This document shows, piece after piece, positions 56,381-64,000 of a stretch of DNA of 64,000 nucleotides. Under the pieces are notes generated by a model, which was not told the origin of the DNA, made no database searches, and saw nothing but the letters and a program-made list of their open reading frames with translations. This stretch comes from Paenibacillus sp. 481 (GTDB lineage: Bacteria; Bacillota; Bacilli; Paenibacillales; Paenibacillaceae): assembly GCF_021223605.1 (NCBI RefSeq), contig NZ_CP075175.1, positions 5,597,501 through 5,661,500 on the forward strand. The letters run 5' to 3'. Position 1 is the first letter of the stretch. The number at the start of each line of letters is the position of its first letter. The position numbers and the translations under genes were made by a program.

Positions 56381-57595
56381 ATGACAGCATACTGGCTCAC
56401 AAACGTCCGACTGGACAGCGGTTTCATCGAAGACGAGGATGGCGTATTTCATACCCGTTCAGAATTGTGTCATCTTCTAATTGACCAAGGGACTATTCAA
56501 CAAATCGTTTCTGCGGATCGCCCGCTAGAGACGGAAATGCCACAGCATAATGCGAACCATTTGCTGGCACTTCCCTCTTTCCAAGAAAATCATAATCATT
56601 TGGATAAAACGTATCTCGGCTATGGTTGGAAATCATGCAAACCGGTCAATAGCTTAATCGAACGTTTGAATATGGAAGCGAAAGAATCGGTCATTCTATT
56701 AGATTCCATTCAAACGCGAGCTGAAGCGATGCTAGAGCTGATCGCCTCTTTCGGTGCAACTCATATTCGCACTCATGTCAATATTGACCCCCATGTCGGT
56801 CTGAAAAATTTGGAAGGGGTGCGCAGAGCACTGGATACGTTCAGCAACCGCATGACTGCTGAAATTGTCGCCTTTCCACAACACGGCCTGCTGCGCTCGC
56901 AAGCAGGCGATCTGATGAGACAGGCGATGCAGGAAGGTGCAACCCACGTTGGTGGACTCGACCCAGGAGGTGTCGATGGCGACATTGAGCGCTCCCTTCA
57001 GCTCATGATGGACATCGCGGTAGAGGCCGATGCAGATGTAGATATTCATCTGCACGACTCGTCCACGCTCGGTTTACATACGATGCAACGGCTGGCCGAC
57101 ATGACAGCGGATGCGGGCTGGCATAACCGGATGGCGATTAGCCATGCTTTTGCGCTGGGCGATTCGCCGCAAGCGCAAACGAATGAGATGATCGATCGCT
57201 TCGCCGCACTCGGCGTGTCGATCATGACAACAGTCGCCACAAATCGGGCCATTCCTGTCCCCTTGATGCATGAACAAGGAATACACGTTGCCCTTGGCTG
57301 TGACGGCTTCTACGATTCATGGGCACCATTCGGCACGGGCGATGTCCTTGAAAAAGCAACGCGCCTTGCAGAACGCTACCGCTGGATCGACGAGCGGTCA
57401 CTGACAGGAGCGTTAACTTTTATTACAGGTGGACGCAAAACGTTAGATGAGCAGGGCAACCGCCTCTGGCCAATGCAAGGCGATGCAGCTAACATCGTCT
57501 TCTTCGATGCTACCTGTTCGGCGGAGGTCGTAGCTCGCAGACCTGACCGCAGTGCGGTTATGTTTAAAGGAAACGTTGTGTACGGGGCGCTTTAA
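56381..57595 (+). CDS. Amidohydrolase, cytosine-deaminase-like
   Basis: A 404-residue metal-dependent hydrolase. Metal and active-site pieces are QENHNHLDKT (HxH-type), AFPQHGLLRSQ, HLHDSSTLG, ISHAFALGDSP and LGCDGFYDSWAPFG. The order and GGVDGDIERSLQ resemble cytosine deaminase and related amine deaminases such as CodA, but substrate is not assured. ATG at 56381 has GAAAGG at a longish spacing. Transcribed alone. Confidence 0.9.
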   Translation: MTAYWLTNVRLDSGFIEDEDGVFHTRSELCHLLIDQGTIQQIVSADRPLETEMPQHNANHLLALPSFQENHNHLDKTYLGYGWKSCKPVNSLIERLNMEAKESVILLDSIQTRAEAMLELIASFGATHIRTHVNIDPHVGLKNLEGVRRALDTFSNRMTAEIVAFPQHGLLRSQAGDLMRQAMQEGATHVGGLDPGGVDGDIERSLQLMMDIAVEADADVDIHLHDSSTLGLHTMQRLADMTADAGWHNRMAISHAFALGDSPQAQTNEMIDRFAALGVSIMTTVATNRAIPVPLMHEQGIHVALGCDGFYDSWAPFGTGDVLEKATRLAERYRWIDERSLTGALTFITGGRKTLDEQGNRLWPMQGDAANIVFFDATCSAEVVARRPDRSAVMFKGNVVYGAL

Positions 57596-57648
57596 CATCT
57601 CACACAGGAATGTGTGGATCGAGATTTATCGATGTTTAAGAGGTCAAG

Positions 57649-57728
57649 CGAATATAACTAGGGAACATAACAAGCGAACATAGCAAGGGGATACAACTAG
57701 CGTTTATGACAAGCGCATATGACAAACA
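57649..57728. repeat. Degenerate short tandem repeat
   Basis: About six imperfect 12-15-nt units such as AACATAACAAGCG, AACATAGCAAGGGG and ATGACAAGCGCAT. The copies are diverged; significance unsure. Confidence 0.45.
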
Positions 57729-57770
57729 GACCTCCAACTTCCCTCGTCAATAGGGTGGTGTTGGAGGTCT
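57728..57770 (+). terminator. Hairpin after the amidohydrolase
   Basis: AGACCTCCAAC / GTTGGAGGTCT with a 21-nt loop; poor T tract. Confidence 0.6.
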
Positions 57771-57802
57771 ACTGTCTGTGTTCGCGCCATAAGCAAAAAA
57801 AA

Positions 57803-57825
57803 GAGCGTAGGGGCTGCCTACGCTC
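57803..57825 (-). terminator. Terminator of the DUF1992 gene
   Basis: GAGCGTAGG / CCTACGCTC followed on the minus strand by TTTTTTTT. Confidence 0.93.
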
Positions 57826-57857
57826 ATCTATTTACGTATACGCTTCTTATAATTATG

Positions 57858-58217
57858 TTATGCCCATTTCTCGGATTGAATCCGTAAATGCTGCTTCGAG
57901 ACAAACCCCTTTTGCAGCCAAGTGCTAGGCACTTGTTTGTTGTAGCGACGGATTTTTTCGTTAATGTTGCAGATATCCGTGTCCGTTACCGTGGCAGGAT
58001 CTCTATTCAACATTGCTAGCGTTGACTCAATGGAATGTCGAATTTCGTGCTGCAGCTCCAACCATGGAGGCCGCACATTTGCTTCCTTACGTGTCGAGTC
58101 CAAGACGCTTCCGCTTTGTACGTCTAACGGTTTACCTTTTCCATGTAACTGATAGAGACCGCCATTTCGCCCAAACTCGGCAAAAGCATCGCTCATCCAA
58201 TCGTTATGCTGAATCAT
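57858..58217 (-). CDS. DUF1992 (DnaJ-C28-like) protein
   Basis: A 119-residue protein. Family pattern: GKGKPLD after FAEFGRNGGLYQLH, then RPPWLELQHEIRHSIEST and INEKIRRYNKQVPS. DUF1992 proteins are small conserved proteins of unknown function, related to the C-terminal part of DNAJC28. ATG at 58217 has AAGGAG 13 nt upstream; a GTG four codons earlier is too close. Transcribed alone with a strong terminator. Confidence 0.85.
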   Translation of the reverse strand: MIQHNDWMSDAFAEFGRNGGLYQLHGKGKPLDVQSGSVLDSTRKEANVRPPWLELQHEIRHSIESTLAMLNRDPATVTDTDICNINEKIRRYNKQVPSTWLQKGFVSKQHLRIQSEKWA

Positions 58218-58444
58218 CCGTTTACGCACGCTCCTTATGGGATTTCGACCAATGTCTCCATTAAAATGTACCATAAGTTAAGGACGTGCTTGCGCGTAAT
58301 CCATTGCGATTTTGTGAACGTTTCGAGCAAGATTAGGGACAAACTTGCACATGTTGTAAAATGTCGGATGGACGTTCCAATCCGTAGTCCGTCCCGTAGT
58401 CCATTCTGTAATCTGCTCGCAATAAGCTGACGCATTCGGCATGT

Positions 58445-60511
58445 TTATTTTTGCGTAGAACGCATTAGCCACAAAAAGTACGGTGCGCCGATAATCGCCA
58501 CAACTAAGCCAGATGGGATTTCACTTGGCGGCATCAACGTACGTCCGATTGCGTCTGCCAGCACAAGCAGCAGCGCCCCAATTAAGGCGCTTAACGGAAT
58601 TAACTTGCGATGATGATGCCCAATAAGCATCCGTGCAGCATGTGGAGCAATAAGCCCGACAAAGCCAATCGTACCCACTGTAGCGACAGCTGCGGCAGCT
58701 AAAGCGACACCAATCGCGGCACCTCTAAGCCGCGTATTGACGACGTGGACACCCAGTCCCGTCGCGCACTCATTGCCAACTGCCAAAATGTCCAGCTTTC
58801 GTCCGACGATCCAAGCCGCAGGCAGCAGCACGGCTGGCCAGAATAGCAGCTGTACAAGGTCGTCCCAGCCACGGGCGTACGTGCTGCCGGACAACCAAGC
58901 CAATGCAGCCCCAACGTTCATTTTCGCTTCAACGACCATAATTTGAATGAGAGCCGAGCCGCAGGCGGATACGGCGATGCCGACTAATACGATTACAGCA
59001 GGCTGAAAGCCTGTGCGGCGTGCAATCACGTACACAATAAGCGCTGCTACAATCGCACCAGCAAACGCAGCAACAGGCAGTAACGCTATCGGCAGATCCG
59101 GCCACACGAGCAGCAGCGCCAAAGCTCCTACGCCCGCTCCGGAAGTTACGCCGATAATGGACGGGTCTGCTAACGGATTGCGCACGACGCCTTGCATGAG
59201 CAAGCCACTGACAGCAAGGGCTGCACCTGCACATGCGGCAACCAACATCCGAGGTAGCCTGCTATTTAAAATAATGCTGCTCGCTTGCTCAGGCCCCTGC
59301 CCAATGAACACCGCTAGCACTTCATGCAAGGGAATTTTTAGTCCACCAAACATCATCCCGACGATCGTACTTGCCAATAACCCGATAGTCGCCATGATGA
59401 GCAAGCCACCATACGACAATCGGCGCGCCTTCTTATGTGACGACGACTGAAACGGCTCTGGAACCGCTCGATGCTTCCTCGCTGCTCGATAAGCGAGCCA
59501 AGCGAGGCACGGGCCTCCAATTAAAGCGGTGACAGCGCCGACAGGCAGCTCACTGTAAGAGCTATTGTTCGCTAAGCGTCCGACAACATCGGCGCCAACG
59601 AGCAGCACAGACCCCCACAAAAATGCTGCGGGAATGAGCAGCTTATGACTGCGAATACCGACCAAGCGCACAAGGTGCGGCGCCACAAGGCCAACAAAGC
59701 CGATTGGCCCCACGAGGCTAACAATAACAGCCGCAAGCACTAATGCGATGACTAGGCTAACGAAGCGAACTTTCGATACGTTTTGACCGAGCGACTGTGC
59801 GGTCTCTTCGTTAAGCAGCAGCACGTCAAGCGAACGCGAGAGCGCTATCGCTGCAACGGCACATATGACGACCCAAGGCCAAGCATAGCTAATGCCGCTC
59901 CAATCGTTTTGGATGAGCGATCCGCTTCCCCATAAGAACAGCCCCGTTGTTTCTTCTTCAAAAAACAGTTGCAAGCCTGCGGTAAATGCTGCGACCGCCA
60001 TCGACACGATCATACCAGCGAGCGCCATGCGCAGCGGTGAAGCTTGAATTCCACCCGCGAGTGCATAAGCAAGCAGCGCGGCGACAGTTCCACCTACAAA
60101 CGCGACCAGCATAGGCGACACAGCAAGCAACGATGGCACGAATACCCCTGCCATAACGACAGCTAACTGAGCGCCCGCATTAATACCGAGCGTACCCGCT
60201 GAGGCAAGCGGATTGCGTGTAATCGTTTGCAGCAATACACCAGCAACTGCTAATGCGCCACCCGCCAATATTCCGGCTACGACCCGTGGTAGGCGCACCG
60301 TTCGCACCACATGATGCTCCGCCGTATCCTGTGGCGACAATAGCGCTTCGATAACTAAGCGCGGTGTCAAATCCGCCGCACCTTGCATGATATGCATAAT
60401 CGTGAGCACACCGAGCAGTAAACCGCCGCCCACAAACATGGCCAGCGGAATGACCCCTTTATACAGGAAGAAAGCGGTATTTGCACCGCTTTCGTTCAAC
60501 TTCATCTTCAT
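58445..60511 (-). CDS. fhuB: Fused FecCD-type siderophore permease (two copies in one chain)
   Basis: A 688-residue permease made of two FecCD/BtuC units fused head to tail, like E. coli FhuB, about 20 helices. The N-half carries LPRVVAGILAGGALAVAGVL, TRNPLASAGTLGINAGAQLA, and GLVAPHLVRLVG. The C-half carries LPRMLVAACAGAALAVSGLL, VRNPLADPSIIGVTSGAGVG and GLIAPHAARMLIG. It imports ferric siderophore across the membrane and needs an ATPase encoded elsewhere. Its ATG overlaps the TGA of the binding-protein gene by 4 bp. The substrate family (hydroxamate or other) is not fixed by sequence alone. Confidence 0.93.
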   Translation of the reverse strand: MKMKLNESGANTAFFLYKGVIPLAMFVGGGLLLGVLTIMHIMQGAADLTPRLVIEALLSPQDTAEHHVVRTVRLPRVVAGILAGGALAVAGVLLQTITRNPLASAGTLGINAGAQLAVVMAGVFVPSLLAVSPMLVAFVGGTVAALLAYALAGGIQASPLRMALAGMIVSMAVAAFTAGLQLFFEEETTGLFLWGSGSLIQNDWSGISYAWPWVVICAVAAIALSRSLDVLLLNEETAQSLGQNVSKVRFVSLVIALVLAAVIVSLVGPIGFVGLVAPHLVRLVGIRSHKLLIPAAFLWGSVLLVGADVVGRLANNSSYSELPVGAVTALIGGPCLAWLAYRAARKHRAVPEPFQSSSHKKARRLSYGGLLIMATIGLLASTIVGMMFGGLKIPLHEVLAVFIGQGPEQASSIILNSRLPRMLVAACAGAALAVSGLLMQGVVRNPLADPSIIGVTSGAGVGALALLLVWPDLPIALLPVAAFAGAIVAALIVYVIARRTGFQPAVIVLVGIAVSACGSALIQIMVVEAKMNVGAALAWLSGSTYARGWDDLVQLLFWPAVLLPAAWIVGRKLDILAVGNECATGLGVHVVNTRLRGAAIGVALAAAAVATVGTIGFVGLIAPHAARMLIGHHHRKLIPLSALIGALLLVLADAIGRTLMPPSEIPSGLVVAIIGAPYFLWLMRSTQK

Positions 60512-61497
60512 TTCACAAACGCCCCAACCGCGCGCTCAGCAATTAATTGCGCTGATAACGGTCCACCGAACAACCAAGTGTCGCCACCCATTGCATACGT
60601 TCTGTTCTCTTTGACGAAGTCAAGATTTTTCCAGACCGGATTTTCTTTTAATTGATTTTTAAAAATGTGGTCGTCATCCTGTACGATATAGAAGAAATTC
60701 GCTTTCTTCAGTGGCAGCAACGCCTCAACGCCGCCTTCTTCCATTGTTTGCACATACTTGGTAGGCTGGAATGCATTTTTCAATCCAAGTTTATTAAACA
60801 CTTTGGCAGACATGGAGTTGTCCGACAAATACCGCATTGTAGGTACATTTTTCATCGTGAAAGCTTGTACAAGCACGAATTCAGTATCTGCTTTGCCTGC
60901 TTCTTTTACTTTTCCAGCCAAGGCTGCAATCGCATCGTTAACTTCTTTAAGTACTTTTTCCCCTTCCACTTGCTTGTTCAATGCATCTGCTGCAAGTTTG
61001 AGATTGCGTTCCATCATGGCATAGGCATCCGGGTCTTGTTCCGTCGTTTTGTTAAACAAAATCGTTGGCGCGATATCGCTTAATTTGTCATAAAAAGGTT
61101 CGATACGATCGACACCGATAATTAAGTCCGGCTTTAAGCTTTGAATAATCTCAAGGTTCGGCTCCACACGGCTACCTACATCCGTAACGCCCTCTAGCAT
61201 ATCCGGCTTAATGTTCACCCATTTCTTGTAACCGTCTATATCAGCAGCCCCAACAGGCTTCACGCCTAGAGCAAGCACATCTTCTAAGGAAGACCATTCT
61301 AGGACGACCACTCGCTGTGGTGTGCCTTTAATTTCAATTTCTCCTTTGAGGTGATTCAATTTGCGCACATCGCCTTGCGCCTCCTGCGGTTTCGCTTGCC
61401 CTTCCGTTGTACCTTGCTTCGCTCCGCCTGATGAGCAACCAACAAGTGCTAGCGAGAAACAGAAAATAAGTATAAGTAATCGAGACATTTTTAACAT
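60508..61497 (-). CDS. Siderophore-binding lipoprotein
   Basis: A 329-residue lipoprotein. ATG at 61497 has GGAGG 7 nt upstream; the longer frame is non-coding leader. Signal LLILIFCFSLALVGC ends in a lipobox. The body is a cluster-C siderophore-binding protein of the TroA/FepB type (GTPQRVVVLEWSSLEDVLAL, EIIQSLKPDLIIGVDRIEPF). It captures a ferric siderophore for the permease downstream. The gene is first in a Fur-controlled two-gene operon. Confidence 0.94.
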   Translation of the reverse strand: MLKMSRLLILIFCFSLALVGCSSGGAKQGTTEGQAKPQEAQGDVRKLNHLKGEIEIKGTPQRVVVLEWSSLEDVLALGVKPVGAADIDGYKKWVNIKPDMLEGVTDVGSRVEPNLEIIQSLKPDLIIGVDRIEPFYDKLSDIAPTILFNKTTEQDPDAYAMMERNLKLAADALNKQVEGEKVLKEVNDAIAALAGKVKEAGKADTEFVLVQAFTMKNVPTMRYLSDNSMSAKVFNKLGLKNAFQPTKYVQTMEEGGVEALLPLKKANFFYIVQDDDHIFKNQLKENPVWKNLDFVKENRTYAMGGDTWLFGGPLSAQLIAERAVGAFVK

Positions 61498-61644
61498 GGA
61501 ATAACCTCCGCTTAATCGATAAGTGATGTATGGTATGGACTCATTTTCCCAACGGCAACAGAAATCATGTATGAATATGGGTTTGTTGTGAGTTAAAGCA
61601 CGAGATGTCTTCCCCCTTGTGAAAAAAGTAATATAGTATTTCGT

Positions 61645-61663
61645 GATAATGATTATCATTATC
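61645..61663. promoter_or_regulatory. Fur box
   Basis: GATAATGATTATCATTATC, one mismatch from the 19-bp Fur consensus, 148 nt upstream of the siderophore-binding gene. Iron-replete Fur should repress the operon. Confidence 0.93.
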
Positions 61664-61756
61664 TATATTAAAAGTGGAGTTGTCAATCCGTAATTTGGAA
61701 ACCTTCTATATTCGCCCCCTTAAAACGTCTTTATAATAGGTTCTATGAATATATGA

Positions 61757-62332
61757 TATGGTACTCATATATGGCGCATTCTTATCCGTGTACCTTGGTG
61801 GTGGACAGCGGTTAGCTTAGGTCTACTCGCCTGTAGTTTCGTGGTCCCGCTTGCTGATTTACAGCAGTGGCTAATGCTCGTCTGGATATGGCCGGTGGCG
61901 ATATTGTCACAGATGGCCTCACGTGAGCGGATGCATCGCACGGAATTGATCTTATTCTCAAGCTGTGTTCCCTTCAAGCAGCTTGCCGCCGTGTGGTTGG
62001 CAGGGGTCGGAATAATGGCGCTGCAATTGAGCGGAGTTGCCTTGCAGTACGCGATAAGCGGAGATGGTTTCGCACTGTTGAATACGCTAATCGGCATTTT
62101 ATTTGCATCCGGCCTCGCAATGACTTTAGTAGCTTGGTCAGGAACACGCAAAACGTTTGAAGTGATCTATGTGCTGTGGTGGTATAAAGGACCAATCAAT
62201 AAAATGCTGTCGTTCGATTTCACAGGTATGCATCACACCAGCGTAAACCTGTTGTACGCAGCATTTGCGGCCGCGCTTATCACACTTGGTTGGGTAGGAC
62301 GCACATACAGGTTCAAGGTGCTGCATGGATAA
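61757..62332 (+). pseudogene. 5'-truncated membrane-transport protein remnant
   Basis: A frame without a start: coding-like sequence with hydrophobic content (HIWRILIRVPWWWTAVSLGL, then LACSFVVPLADLQ) extends 5' of the first possible start (GTG at 61841, no ribosome site) to a TGA at 61754. Downstream are 4-5 helices (LAAVWLAGVGIMALQLSGVA, LLNTLIGILFASGLAMTLVA, NLLYAAFAAALITLGWVG). This looks like the C-terminal part of an ABC-type permease or similar protein whose 5' end is lost. It stands alone, next to the Fur region. Confidence 0.6.
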
Positions 62333-62696
62333 CACACACAACTTAAATAGCAAAGTTAGTTCTTAACGGTCGCCACAGTGGCTATATTGCCAGATTTACC
62401 TCGTTTTGAATTCTAACGGTTATAGGTAAGCTTATTTCTCCAATTTCATTCCAAATCCAGCTGTCTTCATCGTAATAAGCACCATCATAACCGTTACATG
62501 TTGAATGGGTTCATATTCGCTGAAATAACAACTATGGCGACCGTTAGGAGAGAAGGCACAGTTGTTATTTCAGCAAACTATCAACGGCTAGGGCATAAGG
62601 GATCAACTGACTACAAGCCGATAAATGCGAAGCTACTTGCCGTTATCTCAATGAAGAGAAGCCCTCGGATTAACAAACAGAGGTTTCTCGACAAGC
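62333..62696. repeat. Inverted-repeat-rich non-coding element
   Basis: Contains a 15-bp perfect inverted repeat, GCTGAAATAACAACT (62519-62533) with AGTTGTTATTTCAGC (62560-62574). TAACGGTCGCCA (62364-62375) is inverted as TGGCGACCGTTA (62535-62546), and TAACGG / CCGTTA motifs recur around 62413 and 62488. No gene is supported. The compound symmetry suggests a dispersed repeat, MITE relic or structured RNA. Confidence 0.6.
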
Positions 62697-62731
62697 TAAA
62701 AAGCTCAGCACACTTGGTGCTGAGCTTTTTA
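62697..62731. terminator. Strong bidirectional hairpin after the element
   Basis: TAAAAAGCTCAGCA / TGCTGAGCTTTTTA, a near-perfect 13-14-bp stem with T runs on both strands. It could terminate murB (minus) or a transcript of the element. Confidence 0.9.
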
Positions 62732-62806
62732 GCTTCCACTTCACTCTATTAATTCCATTTAAATATATTAACTCTATATACCTCTATTTATTCCATTTAA
62801 AACTTT

Positions 62807-63736
62807 TTATTCCGCCACGTTGTCTTCCCCAATAATTTTAACTTCGGTCTCTAGCATCACACCGAATTTTTGCTGCACCGTCGTTTGCACGAAAGTAATT
62901 AATTCGATATAGTCTTGTGCCGTACCATTGCTCACATTGACCATAAACCCAGCATGCTTCGTTGATACTTCAACGCCACCAATTTTTGTGCCTTGCAAAC
63001 CACTGTCTTGAATAAGTTTGCCTGCGAAATGTTGCGGTGGACGTTTAAACACGCTACCACACGACGGGTACTCCAATGGCTGCTTGGATTCTCGCAGGTA
63101 AGTCAGTTCGTCCATCTTTTCTTTGATCGCCGCATATACGCCTTCCTCAAGTTCAAAGGTAGCTTCGAGGATGATCGCATGGTTGCTAGCAAATGAGCTT
63201 TGGCGATAGCCAAAAGCAAAGTCTTCTCGGGACAGATGATACATCTCCCCTTGTAATGTCACCGCGATAGCTTTGGCAAGAACGAAGGAGATTTCTCCGC
63301 CGTACGCGCCCGCATTCATATACAGCGCACCACCAACCGTGCCTGGTATGCCACAGGCAAATTCAAGCCCCGTCAAGCTATGTGCCAGCGCCGTTCTTGA
63401 TGCGTCGATAATCGCAGCCCCGCTTTGCGCGGTAATCGTACGTTCATGTTCACTAACATGAATGCTGTTCAACTTGACCAAGCTCATCGTAATACCACGG
63501 ATGCCGCCATCTCTTATAATGACGTTGGAGCCGTATCCTACACACGTAAGTGGGACTTGATGTTCATGGGCGTAGCGAACAACGCGCTGAACGTCCTCAT
63601 AGGTAGACGGAGTGACAAAAATATCGGCTTTCCCGCCTACTTTTATATACGTATAGTTTTTTAAAGGTTCATCCTGTTTCAGGTCATCTTGTGGAAGTAT
63701 GGTAAGTAAATATTGATAGATTTCATTTGTATTCAT
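62807..63736 (-). CDS. murB: UDP-N-acetylenolpyruvoylglucosamine reductase
   Basis: A 309-residue FAD enzyme completing UDP-MurNAc synthesis. FAD-binding pieces are NYTYIKVGGKADIFVTPST and GYGSNVIIRDGGIRG. EFACGIPGTVGGALYMNAGA and YPSCGSVFKRPPQ (catalytic Ser region) are present, giving a type IIb layout. ATG at 63736 lies 7-8 nt after GAGGT; the ATG two codons earlier abuts it, and the longer upstream frame is leader. It is away from murC/ftsQ. Confidence 0.95.
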   Translation of the reverse strand: MNTNEIYQYLLTILPQDDLKQDEPLKNYTYIKVGGKADIFVTPSTYEDVQRVVRYAHEHQVPLTCVGYGSNVIIRDGGIRGITMSLVKLNSIHVSEHERTITAQSGAAIIDASRTALAHSLTGLEFACGIPGTVGGALYMNAGAYGGEISFVLAKAIAVTLQGEMYHLSREDFAFGYRQSSFASNHAIILEATFELEEGVYAAIKEKMDELTYLRESKQPLEYPSCGSVFKRPPQHFAGKLIQDSGLQGTKIGGVEVSTKHAGFMVNVSNGTAQDYIELITFVQTTVQQKFGVMLETEVKIIGEDNVAE

Positions 63737-63898
63737 CTTCATTACCTCTGTCTTTGCTAAATAATAGAGAGTACTATGGACTCTTGCTGATTTCATTACA
63801 CAATCCTTATAGGATACCATGTTTACATCCCTATTAAAATGCAAAATTTCGAATAAAGCAAATACAAACATAAGGATTACCTTGCACAAACCGCACAA

Positions 63899-63947
63899 CC
63901 GAACAACGCATGCGCTCGCTACAAAGACGATCGCATGCGTTGTTCGG
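63899..63947 (-). terminator. Long-stem terminator of a gene entering from the right
   Basis: CCGAACAACGCATGCG / CGCATGCGTTGTTCGG, a 16-bp perfect stem with a 17-nt loop, immediately after the gene end at 63957. T tract is modest. Confidence 0.8.
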
Positions 63948-63956
63948 TCCTATTTC

Positions 63957-64000
63957 TTATTTAAGCGGAATCGTCATATCCAATTCCTTGATAGGTGTAA
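63957..64000 (-). CDS. 3' end of an unidentified gene (partial)
   Basis: On the minus strand the frame TPIKELDMTIPLK then TAA at 63957-63959 fits a protein C-terminus and sits just before a strong hairpin. A second frame ends at 63961. Too short to identify. Confidence 0.45.
   Translation of the reverse strand, partial: TPIKELDMTIPLK

Noticed and set aside
62498-62752. 84-codon plus-strand ORF
   Set aside because: It runs through the inverted-repeat hairpins and terminator and lacks a ribosome site and family features.
1-64000. tRNA, rRNA, CRISPR arrays, T-box leaders, insertion sequences
   Set aside because: No cloverleaf, regularly spaced repeat, T-box consensus or transposase was seen by eye; weak or degraded copies cannot be excluded.

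Overview
The window looks like a chromosomal segment of a Gram-positive, endospore-former-type Firmicute, most likely Paenibacillus or a close relative. This rests on moderate GC content, strong AGGAGG-type ribosome binding sites with frequent TTG and GTG starts, split glycine decarboxylase subunits (gcvPA/gcvPB), a standalone sigma-54 gene, a bacterial nitric oxide synthase, FMN and tandem glycine riboswitches, and a large cationic-peptide-type NRPS. The species call is inference from gene content; no search was run.

Layout. 1-8872 (minus) is the N-terminal ~2957 residues of an NRPS, C-A-PCP / C-A-PCP-E / C, running off the left edge. Its first A domain reads as an ornithine code. The second reads as close to the bacitracin Lys code and is followed by an epimerase. 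9.7-15.4 kb holds an aldehyde dehydrogenase, an APS kinase next to a sulfotransferase (a PAPS source and a PAPS user), sigma-54, and an EamA/DMT transporter under an FMN riboswitch. 15.8-20.6 kb holds murE and a WYL regulator with two paralogous unknown proteins. 20.8-25.7 kb holds a small zinc ribbon, a membrane-anchored hydrolase, a VOC protein, rsgA preceded by a strong promoter, a 24-codon ORF and two terminators, and a DUF4214-like protein.

25.8-33.8 kb holds a metal hydrolase, a 1046-residue GNAT fusion, a small SMR-like membrane protein, another GNAT, a C45-type acyltransferase/peptidase with a Glu-Ser-Ser repeat tract, and an AraC/GyrI regulator. 34-36.8 kb is a decaying carbohydrate locus: a solute-binding protein with two in-frame TAG codons, an intact GH16 glucanase and a wrecked LacI gene. 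37.1-42.1 kb is the glycine cleavage system: gcvH on one strand, and a tandem glycine riboswitch, terminator and gcvT-gcvPA-gcvPB on the other.

42.2-50.2 kb holds two paralogous solute-binding lipoproteins without permeases, two paralogous chemoreceptors and a DUF421 protein. 50.4-55.1 kb holds a MocR regulator with a candidate direct-repeat operator, small membrane proteins, a 16-bp tandem repeat and nos. 55.4-62.3 kb holds a GNAT, an amidohydrolase, a DUF1992 protein, a Fur-boxed siderophore uptake pair and a truncated permease. 62.3-62.7 kb is an inverted-repeat-rich non-coding element, followed by murB and the end of a gene entering from the right.

No tRNA, rRNA, CRISPR array or intact insertion sequence was seen. 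The strongest candidates for something undescribed are the WYL/tandem-paralog operon, the GNAT giant with its hydrolase, the leader unit upstream of rsgA, the PAPS pair near the NRPS, and the inverted-repeat element before murB.
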